Positions 28,364-36,535 of a stretch of DNA of 64,000 nt are shown in pieces. The notes beneath the pieces are model-generated. The model saw only the letters and a program-made list of their open reading frames with translations, did not search any database and was not told where the DNA came from. Origin of the DNA: Cyclobacteriaceae bacterium (lineage in GTDB: Bacteria > Bacteroidota > Bacteroidia > Cytophagales > Cyclobacteriaceae); contig JAPZUF010000011.1 in the NCBI GenBank assembly GCA_027533395.1, positions 1-64,000 of the forward strand. The letters run 5' to 3'. The first letter of the stretch is position 1, and the number at the start of each line of letters is the position of its first letter. Both the position numbers and the translations under genes were made by a program.

Positions 28364-28807
28364 TTATAAACCTTGAGAAGGCTTTACACGCGGACACGGA
28401 GTAGGCTGAAGAGGTAACCCAATGCCTACAAATATGTTGCATATTGTAAGCACCTCAAAATCACTGCCCTCTACTTCAAGCTCTTTTACTTTTACATTTA
28501 CAGGCCCTACATAAGCGTTGCTTGGCACCGTTACTGTTAAAGCTGTAGCTGTAACGGTATTGACTACCGCCACTTCTCCATCGTAAAAAGTTACCTCCAC
28601 ATCTTCTACAGATGTGCCAAAGTTTGTACCGTTAATGGTGATTTGTTGACCAGTAAACTGCCCGGTAGGTTCGTACCCGCTAATAGTGGGTGGTAGTTGT
28701 TCGGCAGCGGGCTCATCGCTGTCGGAACAAGCCGCGAGTGCAAAAAGCAAAAGCGCAGATAAAATATTTTTATAAAATTTGCCTAGTGTGAAGATGGGAG
28801 TATTCAT
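28364..28807 (-). CDS. small IPT/TIG-domain lipoprotein
   Basis: 147 residues from ATG 28807. A TTG five codons upstream is possible, but the ATG gives a standard lipoprotein signal ending LFALAAC. The mature part is a single IPT/TIG Ig-like domain (PPTISGYEPTGQFTGQQITINGTNFGTSVEDVEVTFYDG...ALTVTVPSNAYVGPVNVKV). The short C-terminus is Cys/Pro-rich (CNIFVGIG, PTPCPRVK). Function unknown; likely surface-exposed with its operon partner. Confidence 0.78.
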   Translation of the reverse strand: MNTPIFTLGKFYKNILSALLLFALAACSDSDEPAAEQLPPTISGYEPTGQFTGQQITINGTNFGTSVEDVEVTFYDGEVAVVNTVTATALTVTVPSNAYVGPVNVKVKELEVEGSDFEVLTICNIFVGIGLPLQPTPCPRVKPSQGL

Positions 28808-29028
28808 ATCGGTTATTTTCAACCAAAACTCTATAAAACAGATGCAGCATTTGGCGATTCTTTATGAATAGCAACGCTACCGAATGAATGGTTCGTTTTA
28901 CAGAACAAGTGGCTTTGTGCGAAAGCATTTTCGCCACACGGCTATTATTAAAAATTTAAAAATGTAGATTTGAGTTAAAGATCATACAACCTTTTTTCTG
29001 GTAAAATCATCCCATCTTAAATTTGTTT

Positions 29029-29694
29029 TTGAAACGCTTCATCATACCGCTACTTTGTTGTTTGTTAAATGCGAGTCTAGCGCAAAAGAACTACCAAGGC
29101 ATTGTTGTAGATTCTGTAACCATGCAGGGTATACCTTTGGTTCATGTAATGAACAAACGAAACCAAAGTACAGTATCTACAAATGAAAATGGAATTTTTA
29201 AGATAAAAGCATTCGCTACCGATACTTTGATTTTTAGTATGCTTGGTTATCAAACCATAGAATTGCCTTTGTTGTATGAAGAAGATGTACTGTTTATACG
29301 TTTGCGCGAGTCCTTTCAATTATTGCAAGAACTTACAATAAGAGCAACACGGCTTTATCCTGGAAATATTGAAAATAGAACAAGAGAAGCACCGCGAAAA
29401 CCAATGGCACCCTATCAAGCGGCACAATCTCCTTTCACTTATTTTTCTAAAACTGAAAGAGAAAAAAGAAAGATTTACAGATATATTGAAGAAAGCAACA
29501 AAACGCAAACATTCGTTCAAGTGATTACCAATCCGGAAGTGAAAAAAATTTTGATGGATGCTTATGAGTTAACAGAAGATGAGTATTACGATGGTCTTGC
29601 GAAATTTAACTTTATGTATCAAGACATGCAATATGCCACCAACCCGGATGATATCATGGAAGCATTGCATGGCTTTTTTCAGATGGGGAGATAA
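29029..29694 (+). CDS. secreted protein with carboxypeptidase-like regulatory (CNA-B-type) domain
   Basis: 221 residues starting at TTG 29029 (MKRFIIPLLCCLLNASLAQ signal peptide); a second TTG at 29023 adds two residues. Mature residues 20-100 form the CarboxypepD_reg-like fold seen in SusC N-termini (YQGIVVDSVTMQGIPLVHVMN, STVSTNENGIFKIKA, LIFSMLGYQTIELPL). The rest is charged and helical with no family I recognise. No barrel follows, so it is a stand-alone protein. A TAnnTTTG-like TAAATTTG at 29018-29025 overlaps the start region. Confidence 0.72.
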   Translation: MKRFIIPLLCCLLNASLAQKNYQGIVVDSVTMQGIPLVHVMNKRNQSTVSTNENGIFKIKAFATDTLIFSMLGYQTIELPLLYEEDVLFIRLRESFQLLQELTIRATRLYPGNIENRTREAPRKPMAPYQAAQSPFTYFSKTEREKRKIYRYIEESNKTQTFVQVITNPEVKKILMDAYELTEDEYYDGLAKFNFMYQDMQYATNPDDIMEALHGFFQMGR

Positions 29695-29700
29695 AGCGAG

Positions 29701-29733
29701 CCTCCCCCTAACACCCTCCGATGGAGGGAGAAT
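29701..29733. repeat. CCCTCC/GGAGGG palindromic mini-repeat candidate
   Basis: GC-rich island in AT-rich DNA: CCTCCCCCTAAC followed by the hairpin CCCTCC (29714-29719), loop GAT, GGAGGG (29723-29728). Very similar C-rich units with a GGGGGTTAGGGGG-type core are scattered through many Bacteroidota genomes. It lies just after the stop of the preceding gene. Only one copy is in this window. Confidence 0.55.
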
Positions 29734-29826
29734 TATAAATAGTGTTAAAAAAAACAGTCCACGACTTAATTAGTGGAATGATTCATTATAAATACTTTTA
29801 ACTTGATTTAGATAAACAATTCAAAT

Positions 29827-30717
29827 TTATTTCTTCGAAGCGTTAAAGAGTTTTTCCTTCTCTTCTTTCGATAAACTTTCATATCCGCCTGCTGAAATTT
29901 TATCGAGTATGGCATCGATTTCATCTTGGGAAATTTGGCTTTTGCTTTTACCTACCGTACTCGATGCTTTTTTTTCTTTTCGATAGGTTATTTTAACATG
30001 TTGCTTAGGCCCAAACAAATCGCGAAACCAATCGAGTGTTGCTGTTATCCATCCGCCCCAATTAACACCAGCTTGCAGTTGTTTCATATAAACAAAACCT
30101 ATTAATGCTCCACCTAAGTGCGCTATGTTTCCACCAGCGTTAGGGCCAACTGAACCAAGAAAAGAAACAACGATGTAAAATAATACAATGTATTTTATGC
30201 GAACTGGGCCAAGAAACAGCAGAAAGAAAGTGTAATCAGGTAAGAGCGTAGCAGTCGCCACCATAATGGCATACACAGCGGCCGATGCGCCCACCATTCC
30301 GTTAAATCCTGAAGCATTAACAAAATAAGGAATGGTATTGAACATAAGAAGGTACAACAAACCACCTGCTAATCCACCCAAAACATACAAGGCAATTAAC
30401 TTATCGCTGCCTAAATATTCTACAAACAATTTGCCGAACCAATACAAAGCCAGCATGTTGAATAGAATGTGAAAAATATCAGTAATAGAATGTGCGAAAG
30501 AATAGGTGAACAACGTCCACGGTCTAGTTATAAATTCCGAAATTTTCGGTGGAATAGAAAACTGATTATAAATAGCTTCAAACACAAATTCCAAACTTGA
30601 AATTTTGGTGAAAACGAAAAACACTACCATTGTTAAATAAATCGCTACGTTGATGATAATCAACTGCGAATGAGCGTTGTTTCTTTTCTGAAATGCGTTT
30701 TTAAACTCTTCGAACAT
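29827..30717 (-). CDS. rhomboid family intramembrane serine protease (long form)
   Basis: 296 residues with six hydrophobic segments. Catalytic Ser145 in GASAAVYA (GxSx) and His200 in NIAHLGGALIGF; the HxxxN oxyanion element is H83ILFN87. A cytoplasmic tail of about 85 residues follows the membrane part, rich in Lys/Ser/Glu (ISQDEIDAILDKISAGGYESLSKEEKEKLF). This tail is common in Bacteroidota rhomboids. It is the last gene of the mutL operon, 30 bases after the second rhomboid gene. Confidence 0.93.
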   Translation of the reverse strand: MFEEFKNAFQKRNNAHSQLIIINVAIYLTMVVFFVFTKISSLEFVFEAIYNQFSIPPKISEFITRPWTLFTYSFAHSITDIFHILFNMLALYWFGKLFVEYLGSDKLIALYVLGGLAGGLLYLLMFNTIPYFVNASGFNGMVGASAAVYAIMVATATLLPDYTFFLLFLGPVRIKYIVLFYIVVSFLGSVGPNAGGNIAHLGGALIGFVYMKQLQAGVNWGGWITATLDWFRDLFGPKQHVKITYRKEKKASSTVGKSKSQISQDEIDAILDKISAGGYESLSKEEKEKLFNASKK

Positions 30718-30747
30718 CCTCCTGCTAAATAAATTTATTTCAAGTTA

Positions 30748-31347
30748 TTAAAAATATCCTCCTCTACCTCCCTGCTTCCTCCAAATTTGAATCATGATGT
30801 AAGCAAACACAATTCCACCTAAGTGGGCTAGGTGCGCAACGCCACCTGACCTATCTAATAAGAAAGACATTCCTCCTAAAACAAATACCAGATACTTTGC
30901 CTTGATAGGAATGGGAGGAATCAATAACATGATTTCCATATTAGGAAACATCATACCAAAACCCATCAACACACCATACACTGCACCCGAAGCACCAAGC
31001 ATATAGCCGAACGATTGCCCATCTAAAATAAAATAATCGATACCTAAATTAAATACACCAGCACCAATACCAGTAACTAAATAAAACAATAAAAACCTGT
31101 TTTGTCCCCAATAGTTTTCTAATATAGGTGCTGTAAAAGCAAGGCTGAGCATATTAAAAAATAAATGCATTAAGCCGCCATGTGCAAACATGTAAGTAAA
31201 GAGTTGATAAGGCTCGAAAAGATCAGTGTTTACATTCCATAAAGAAATCATTTCTGTCAATCGGTAACTAGAAAGTAAACTCTGCAGCAAGAAAACGATA
31301 ACGTTTATGATAATGATATTGCGGACTACAGGCGTAAGTTGAAACAT
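30748..31347 (-). CDS. rhomboid family intramembrane serine protease (short form)
   Basis: 199 residues, six hydrophobic segments and no tail. Catalytic Ser120 in LGASGAVYG and His175 in AHLAHLGGI; H61LFFN65 forms the oxyanion element. It follows mutL by 20 bases. The tandem pair of intact but divergent rhomboids suggests different substrates rather than a recent duplication. Confidence 0.94.
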   Translation of the reverse strand: MFQLTPVVRNIIIINVIVFLLQSLLSSYRLTEMISLWNVNTDLFEPYQLFTYMFAHGGLMHLFFNMLSLAFTAPILENYWGQNRFLLFYLVTGIGAGVFNLGIDYFILDGQSFGYMLGASGAVYGVLMGFGMMFPNMEIMLLIPPIPIKAKYLVFVLGGMSFLLDRSGGVAHLAHLGGIVFAYIMIQIWRKQGGRGGYF

Positions 31348-31367
31348 ATGGAAATTAACCTTTCGGC

Positions 31368-33170
31368 TTATCGTTTAAAGTAGGTTTCTATTTTGGGCAC
31401 ATCAAAAATAAAAAATGTTAATTCTCCTTCGGGGCTGTGTTGTGGAATTTTACAGGCCATCAGGGAATCTATCAAAGAACGCAATTCTTCGGGCATAAGT
31501 TTTTGTCCGGCCTTAATTCCGGCTCTTTTTGCCAACGAACGGGCTAAATTTTCGTGAATCGTTATGGCTAACTCGCTTTGGTTCCACTTAAACTGTTCGA
31601 TTAAACCTTCTAACAAGGTTTTTTCTTTTCCGGTGGCCAATCCGGCAGGAGTTCCGATAATGGCTAACGTATTATTCGAAAAGAAAGTAAACTTAAAACC
31701 AAGTGCAGCCAACTCAGGCTCCATCTCCGTAACCAAAACAAAATCGGTAGCAGGTAAGGATAATGTTTCCGGAAAAAGTATTTGCTGACTTTCTCCTGAT
31801 TTCGCTTTTAATTGTTGTAAAAATCTTTCGTATAAAATGCGTTGATGCGCAGCTTGTTGGTTGATGAGCATCAACCCATTTTTTACCGTTTGCGCCACAT
31901 ACTGGTTGGCAATTTGAAACACAGTAGTGTGCGTTTCAATTTCGTGTGTTGGCGAAGCCGTAAAATTAGTTTCTTGATGGGCAAAAAGTTGTTGATTGAT
32001 TGTTTCTTCTTGTTGGCCTACTCTCCCCAACCATTCTACTTCTACTAACTTACTCCAGTTTTCGAGGTTGTTGCGCTGGGTAAGCGTGTTGTATCGTTCT
32101 TCGTAATAAATGGTGTTGTCTTTTTGCTGATTGAGTTTGTTTACCAGGTTAGCATCGTCATTAAAATCGATGGAGGGTCTGAGATTACTTTTTCCTAAAG
32201 CTTCGCGCACGGCAGCCTGAATAATGCCATACACGGCACGCTCATCATCAAACTTTATCTCTGTTTTGGTAGGATGAACATTAACATCAATATTTTTCGG
32301 ATCGATTTCGATAAACAAAACATAAAAAGGAAAATTTCCATCGGCCAACAATCCTTCATACGCACTTTGCACAGCATGATGCAAATAATTACTGCGGATG
32401 AAACGGTTATTCGCAAAAAAGAATTGTTCTCCTCTCGTTTTTCTTGCAGCTTCTGGCGTACCGGTGTACCCTGTAATTTTTACATAGGGTGTAGCCGCCT
32501 CGCATGGTAATAGAGCCGATGTATAATTTTTGCCAAATAACTGTACAATACGTTGGCTCAATTTCGATGCCGGTAAATCAAACTCGATATCATCGTGGTT
32601 GATGAGTATAAAATGAATAGAAGGATTCGCTAATGCCAGTCGAAAAAACTCATCCACAATATGCCGATATTCAACCGAATTCGATTTCAAAAAATTTCTG
32701 CGTGCCGGAATGTTATAAAAAAGATTTTTAATCGCGATGCTCGTACCTTTTTCGCAGGCAATGGGTTCTTGCTTTTTTACATCCGATGCTTCCACCATCA
32801 AATACGCGCCGAGTTCATCATCGGCTAAACGCGTTTTCATTTCTAATTGAGCCACGGCTGCTAATGATGCCAAGGCTTCTCCTCTAAAACCCATCGTGCG
32901 CAAAGCAAACAAATCTTCCGCTTTTTGAATTTTAGATGTGGCATGTCTTTCTAAACTCATGCGCGCATCGGTTGTGCTCATGCCCTTGCCATTATCGATT
33001 ACCTGAATAAGTGCTTTGCCTGCCTCTTTAATAATTAATTGAATTTTTGTGGCTCCTGCATCTACAGCATTTTCCATTAATTCCTTTACAGCAGAAGCAG
33101 GTCTTTGCACCACTTCACCGGCCGCAATCTGGTTAGCAATAGCATCAGGAAGTAATCGAATGATATCCAT
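31368..33170 (-). CDS. mutL: DNA mismatch repair protein MutL
   Basis: 600 residues. The GHKL ATPase domain is intact: IAAGEVVQRPASAVKELMENAVDAGAT (12-41), DNGKGM (59-64), RHATSKI (75-81), GFRGEALASLAAV (94-106). A variable linker covers about 335-410 and the dimerisation domain about 415-600. The position of the MutL endonuclease motif DQHA(x2)E(x4)E reads N437-Q-Q-A-A-H-Q443-R-I-L-Y-E: Asp to Asn, His to Gln, first Glu to Gln. The downstream CPHGRP-type motif is also missing (KIPQHSPEGE). This MutL probably lacks nicking activity. It follows the small membrane protein by one base. Confidence 0.96.
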   Translation of the reverse strand: MDIIRLLPDAIANQIAAGEVVQRPASAVKELMENAVDAGATKIQLIIKEAGKALIQVIDNGKGMSTTDARMSLERHATSKIQKAEDLFALRTMGFRGEALASLAAVAQLEMKTRLADDELGAYLMVEASDVKKQEPIACEKGTSIAIKNLFYNIPARRNFLKSNSVEYRHIVDEFFRLALANPSIHFILINHDDIEFDLPASKLSQRIVQLFGKNYTSALLPCEAATPYVKITGYTGTPEAARKTRGEQFFFANNRFIRSNYLHHAVQSAYEGLLADGNFPFYVLFIEIDPKNIDVNVHPTKTEIKFDDERAVYGIIQAAVREALGKSNLRPSIDFNDDANLVNKLNQQKDNTIYYEERYNTLTQRNNLENWSKLVEVEWLGRVGQQEETINQQLFAHQETNFTASPTHEIETHTTVFQIANQYVAQTVKNGLMLINQQAAHQRILYERFLQQLKAKSGESQQILFPETLSLPATDFVLVTEMEPELAALGFKFTFFSNNTLAIIGTPAGLATGKEKTLLEGLIEQFKWNQSELAITIHENLARSLAKRAGIKAGQKLMPEELRSLIDSLMACKIPQHSPEGELTFFIFDVPKIETYFKR

Positions 33171-33171
33171 C

Positions 33172-33558
33172 TTATTTTTTAGAACCGAAACTTCTTAGTT
33201 TCATGAATAAATAGGCCGGCACTAAAAGCAACATGCCATATAAAGCTACAGAACCAAACTGTAAATAAGCCCAAAGTTGAATGACTAAAAACAAAGTAAT
33301 GGCTGTTCGTAAAATAGCGGCTGAAGGTTGGCCAGCTTGCATATTAGATCTTCTTCGAGCTGCCTGCATGGCGCCTTTTATTTTAGAGCGGTGGTTCGCT
33401 AAATCTTCCTCTGTTTCTTTCCTTAAACCAGCTTTAATTTCTTGTTTAATGCGTTCTTCGCGTTCTTTTCGTTGTTCCTCTAAAGGGTCGAAATGACGAG
33501 GAATGTAATTAAAACGCTTATGTGCTGGTGTTTTTCCGAAAAGGCCTACAAACTTCAT
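33172..33558 (-). CDS. small conserved membrane protein, unknown function
   Basis: 128 residues. A basic/acidic helical N-terminal half (HFDPLEEQRKEREERIKQEI) is followed by two hydrophobic helices at about 84-100 and 102-120. The start MKFVGLFGKTPAHKRFNYIPRHFDP resembles a Bacteroidota family sometimes mislabelled riboflavin synthase beta subunit; no riboflavin motif is visible. It is the first gene of the mutL-rhomboid operon. Confidence 0.7.
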   Translation of the reverse strand: MKFVGLFGKTPAHKRFNYIPRHFDPLEEQRKEREERIKQEIKAGLRKETEEDLANHRSKIKGAMQAARRRSNMQAGQPSAAILRTAITLFLVIQLWAYLQFGSVALYGMLLLVPAYLFMKLRSFGSKK

Positions 33559-33612
33559 GTTATTTGTGTTTTAGTTTTTTAACACTCGCATTTGAATCGT
33601 AAAATTGTTGTT

Positions 33613-33626
33613 AATTCGGTCGAATT
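33613..33626. promoter_or_regulatory. perfect 14-base palindrome in a divergent promoter region
   Basis: AATTCG-GT-CGAATT between the divergent starts at 33558 and 33645. It could be an operator for either side. It is short and AT-rich, so chance is not excluded. Confidence 0.3.
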
Positions 33627-33644
33627 CAAACGGAAATTATCCTG

Positions 33645-36452
33645 ATGTGTAAAAAAGTTTTCAGCCTACTCCTTTTTACCCTTTTATTTTCTCTACACGC
33701 CTATCCGCAAACCAGTGCGCAATTTGCAGATAGTGTTTGGCAAGAAATGACTTGGGAGGAGCGTATTGCCCAACTTTTTATTTTACCAGTTGATATAGAA
33801 AATAACGAAAGTGCCGAAAGGTCACTTCAACTCATAAAAAATTGGCAACCGGGTTTCGTGGTGTTTGATGTAGATGGCCCAAATAAAGCACACTTTTTCA
33901 ATAAAGAAATCCGAGAGATTAAAAATAACCTGGTGTGGAGTGGCTACCTTAAAAAAGAACATTGGTTACAAAATGATAGTATTTGGCTATTGCCTCCTCC
34001 TATTGTGTTGGCTGCCTGTGGTGACACAGTGCTTTTAAAACAAAGCGGACAATTGCAAGCTGCCTGGTTAGCCCACATGGGTTTCGATTTTGTGATGCCC
34101 CTATTAGTGCAAAGCAGAGTGCTTGCCAACAACGATAGCTTATATAATTATTGGGGCGATTATCAATTTAATTTTTCAAATAAAACAAAAGCATTCATCC
34201 ATGGACTAAGTCATCAAAATTTTGAAGTGGTGTTGAGTTATAACTCCAACCAAACAAAAAAACCTTGGGAATTAGATGCCAACTTCCTGATGGCGATCGA
34301 AACTGAAAAAGCGCGAAAAACTTTTCAATACAAAGAATTATTAAAGAAGCTTCAAGTGCCTGATGCTGTTTTATCACCTGTTTTGTTTCAATCTTTTCTA
34401 AGAAAGAAAAATAATTTTTCGGGTTTGCTCGTGGCCGATATCAGCGAGATCACTTTTGCCGGCAAGAAAACACGCGCAGGCGAAGCCGAGTTGTTTGCCT
34501 TTCAGAGTGGAAACGACTTATTCTACAAACCCAAAAATATGCAGGCGGGCATTAGAAAAATAAAATCGCTTGTACGAAAAGATAAAAGCTATCAAAAACA
34601 ATTGGAAATAACGGTTAAGAAAGTGCTGACTAAAAAGTTTGAAAGAAAACCTATACAGCGCGATACGAAATCTTCTTATCAACAATTTAAATATGCCTTT
34701 GATGCTTTACATCATAACCTGGCAGAAGCGAGTATTTCTATAGTTAAAAACGAAAACGAAATTCTTCCCATACGCCATTTAGAATTACAATCCATCGCCA
34801 GTGTATCTATTGGACAGCTAATGCCAACCACTTTTCAATCGGCTGCTGAACTGATTGCACCCGTTCAACATTTTCAATTGATTGATCTGAGAGATACAAC
34901 CACGTTGTTCAATTCATTGAAAAAATTTTCGATCTGTTTATTGGCCATTTATCCCACGGCTAATTGGCATGCAGATTTAATATCAAACATCAACCGATTG
35001 GCTCAACACACACAAGTGGTACTGATTAATTACGATAATCCGGCAGAATTACAACATTCATTTAACGTTCAAGCTATCGTACAAGCTTATTATGCTGATA
35101 AAGCGATGGAACAAGCAGCAGCCAACCTTATTTTTGGTTCTACCGCTGCAAAAGGTGATTTTCCATTTACTGTAAACTCGTACACAAACACCACCGTAAA
35201 AAAATTCAATGCGATTGATCGTTTAAAAGTTGGTGTGCCGGAACAAGAAGGAATCAGCAGTTTTAAATTAGATTCTATTGCACCCATTGTTGCCGAAGCC
35301 ATCAATATAAAAGCAACTCCGGGTTGTGTGGTGTTGGTTGCCAGAAACGGCAGAATTATTTACAACAAAGCTTTCGGTTGGCAAACGTATGAAAATCAAA
35401 TTGCTACGAATACAAATACAATTTATGATTTGGCCAGTATTTCTAAAGTAGCGGCTACTTTACAAACCACCGCATTTCTTCATCATAAAAAGGAAATTGA
35501 TGTATATAAAAAGATGTCGGTTTACTTGCCCGAACTCAAATCATCTAACAAAAAAGATTTTACCATAAAAGATATTTTAACACATCAGGCCGGGCTCTGG
35601 CCTTTTCTTCCTTTTTGGGCACAAACAAAAAAAGATAGTTTATTTCTGCCAGAGTTTTATGCCAAAGACTCTTCAGCTAATTTTCCTTTTCCTGTTTCCA
35701 AAAAATTATATGCCACCGTTGGTATGAAAGATTCACTTTGGCAATGGATTATAAAAGCCAAAATCAGAGATAAACCTTTGCGCACACCATTCGACTATCG
35801 CTACTCCGATATGGGTTTTTATATGTTGCATCATTTGGCTGAAAAGAAATTAAACCAACCGATGGAAGATTTTCTGCAACAAAATTGGTACGAACCTCTT
35901 GGCGCTCATACATTGGGTTATCTTCCATTACGCAGATTTTCGGCTAACAACATTGCACCTACTGAAAACGATTTCTTGTTCAGAAGAAGTTTATTGCAAG
36001 GTTATGTGCACGACCAAGGCGCAGCTATGCACGGTGGTATTGCGGGACATGCAGGTTTGTTTGGGTCGGCAGCCGATCTCGCCAAAGTCGGACAACTATG
36101 GTTGCAATTTGGAAATTATGGTGGCCAAACTTTTTTAGACAGTGCAACAGTTACTTACTTTACACAAAAACAATATGAAGCTAGCCGTAGAGGTTTAGGT
36201 TGGGATAAACCAGATTTTATCAATCCTAATCTCAATCCCGCTTCTCAATTTGCATCGCCTGCAACGTTCGGTCATACGGGTTTCACAGGAACATGTATTT
36301 GGGCAGATCCGGAAAATCAATTGCTTTTTATTTTCCTGAGTAACCGTGTACATCCGGATATGAATAACAATAAATTACTCAACAATAATATTCGTCCGCG
36401 TGTACACGACATAGTTTATAAAGCTTTGTTTGATTATCGTTCAATATTTTAG
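33645..36452 (+). CDS. degenerate GH3 N-acetylglucosaminidase-like domain fused to beta-lactamase-family serine hydrolase
   Basis: 935 residues with signal peptide (SLHAYPQ). Residues about 30-330 align to the GH3/NagZ barrel by its start (MTWEERIAQLFIL), the segment FSGLLVADISEIT (Asp265 at the nucleophile position) and GEAELFAFQSGNDLFYKP. The usual acid/base loop KHFPGHG is absent: where it is expected the chain reads LSYNSNQTKKPW. A middle linking domain covers about 340-515. The C-terminal class C-like hydrolase domain (about 530-930) is intact: S598-I-S-K601, YSD at 720-722, HTG at 877-879. Likely a periplasmic or surface cell-wall enzyme whose GH3 part is now non-catalytic. The operon does not extend beyond it. 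Confidence 0.85.
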   Translation: MCKKVFSLLLFTLLFSLHAYPQTSAQFADSVWQEMTWEERIAQLFILPVDIENNESAERSLQLIKNWQPGFVVFDVDGPNKAHFFNKEIREIKNNLVWSGYLKKEHWLQNDSIWLLPPPIVLAACGDTVLLKQSGQLQAAWLAHMGFDFVMPLLVQSRVLANNDSLYNYWGDYQFNFSNKTKAFIHGLSHQNFEVVLSYNSNQTKKPWELDANFLMAIETEKARKTFQYKELLKKLQVPDAVLSPVLFQSFLRKKNNFSGLLVADISEITFAGKKTRAGEAELFAFQSGNDLFYKPKNMQAGIRKIKSLVRKDKSYQKQLEITVKKVLTKKFERKPIQRDTKSSYQQFKYAFDALHHNLAEASISIVKNENEILPIRHLELQSIASVSIGQLMPTTFQSAAELIAPVQHFQLIDLRDTTTLFNSLKKFSICLLAIYPTANWHADLISNINRLAQHTQVVLINYDNPAELQHSFNVQAIVQAYYADKAMEQAAANLIFGSTAAKGDFPFTVNSYTNTTVKKFNAIDRLKVGVPEQEGISSFKLDSIAPIVAEAINIKATPGCVVLVARNGRIIYNKAFGWQTYENQIATNTNTIYDLASISKVAATLQTTAFLHHKKEIDVYKKMSVYLPELKSSNKKDFTIKDILTHQAGLWPFLPFWAQTKKDSLFLPEFYAKDSSANFPFPVSKKLYATVGMKDSLWQWIIKAKIRDKPLRTPFDYRYSDMGFYMLHHLAEKKLNQPMEDFLQQNWYEPLGAHTLGYLPLRRFSANNIAPTENDFLFRRSLLQGYVHDQGAAMHGGIAGHAGLFGSAADLAKVGQLWLQFGNYGGQTFLDSATVTYFTQKQYEASRRGLGWDKPDFINPNLNPASQFASPATFGHTGFTGTCIWADPENQLLFIFLSNRVHPDMNNNKLLNNNIRPRVHDIVYKALFDYRSIF

Positions 36453-36535
36453 TCATTTTTTGTTAAATTATTGAACAAAAACCGAATTAAAAGAGTTAAA
36501 ACAATTAGCTCAAATAAACCAATCGCGTGAAAAAA

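Noticed and set aside
36456-36481. Inverted repeat TTTTTTGTT / AACAAAAA after the GH3 fusion gene
   Set aside because: Stem is eight nearly all A/T pairs; too weak to call a terminator with confidence.
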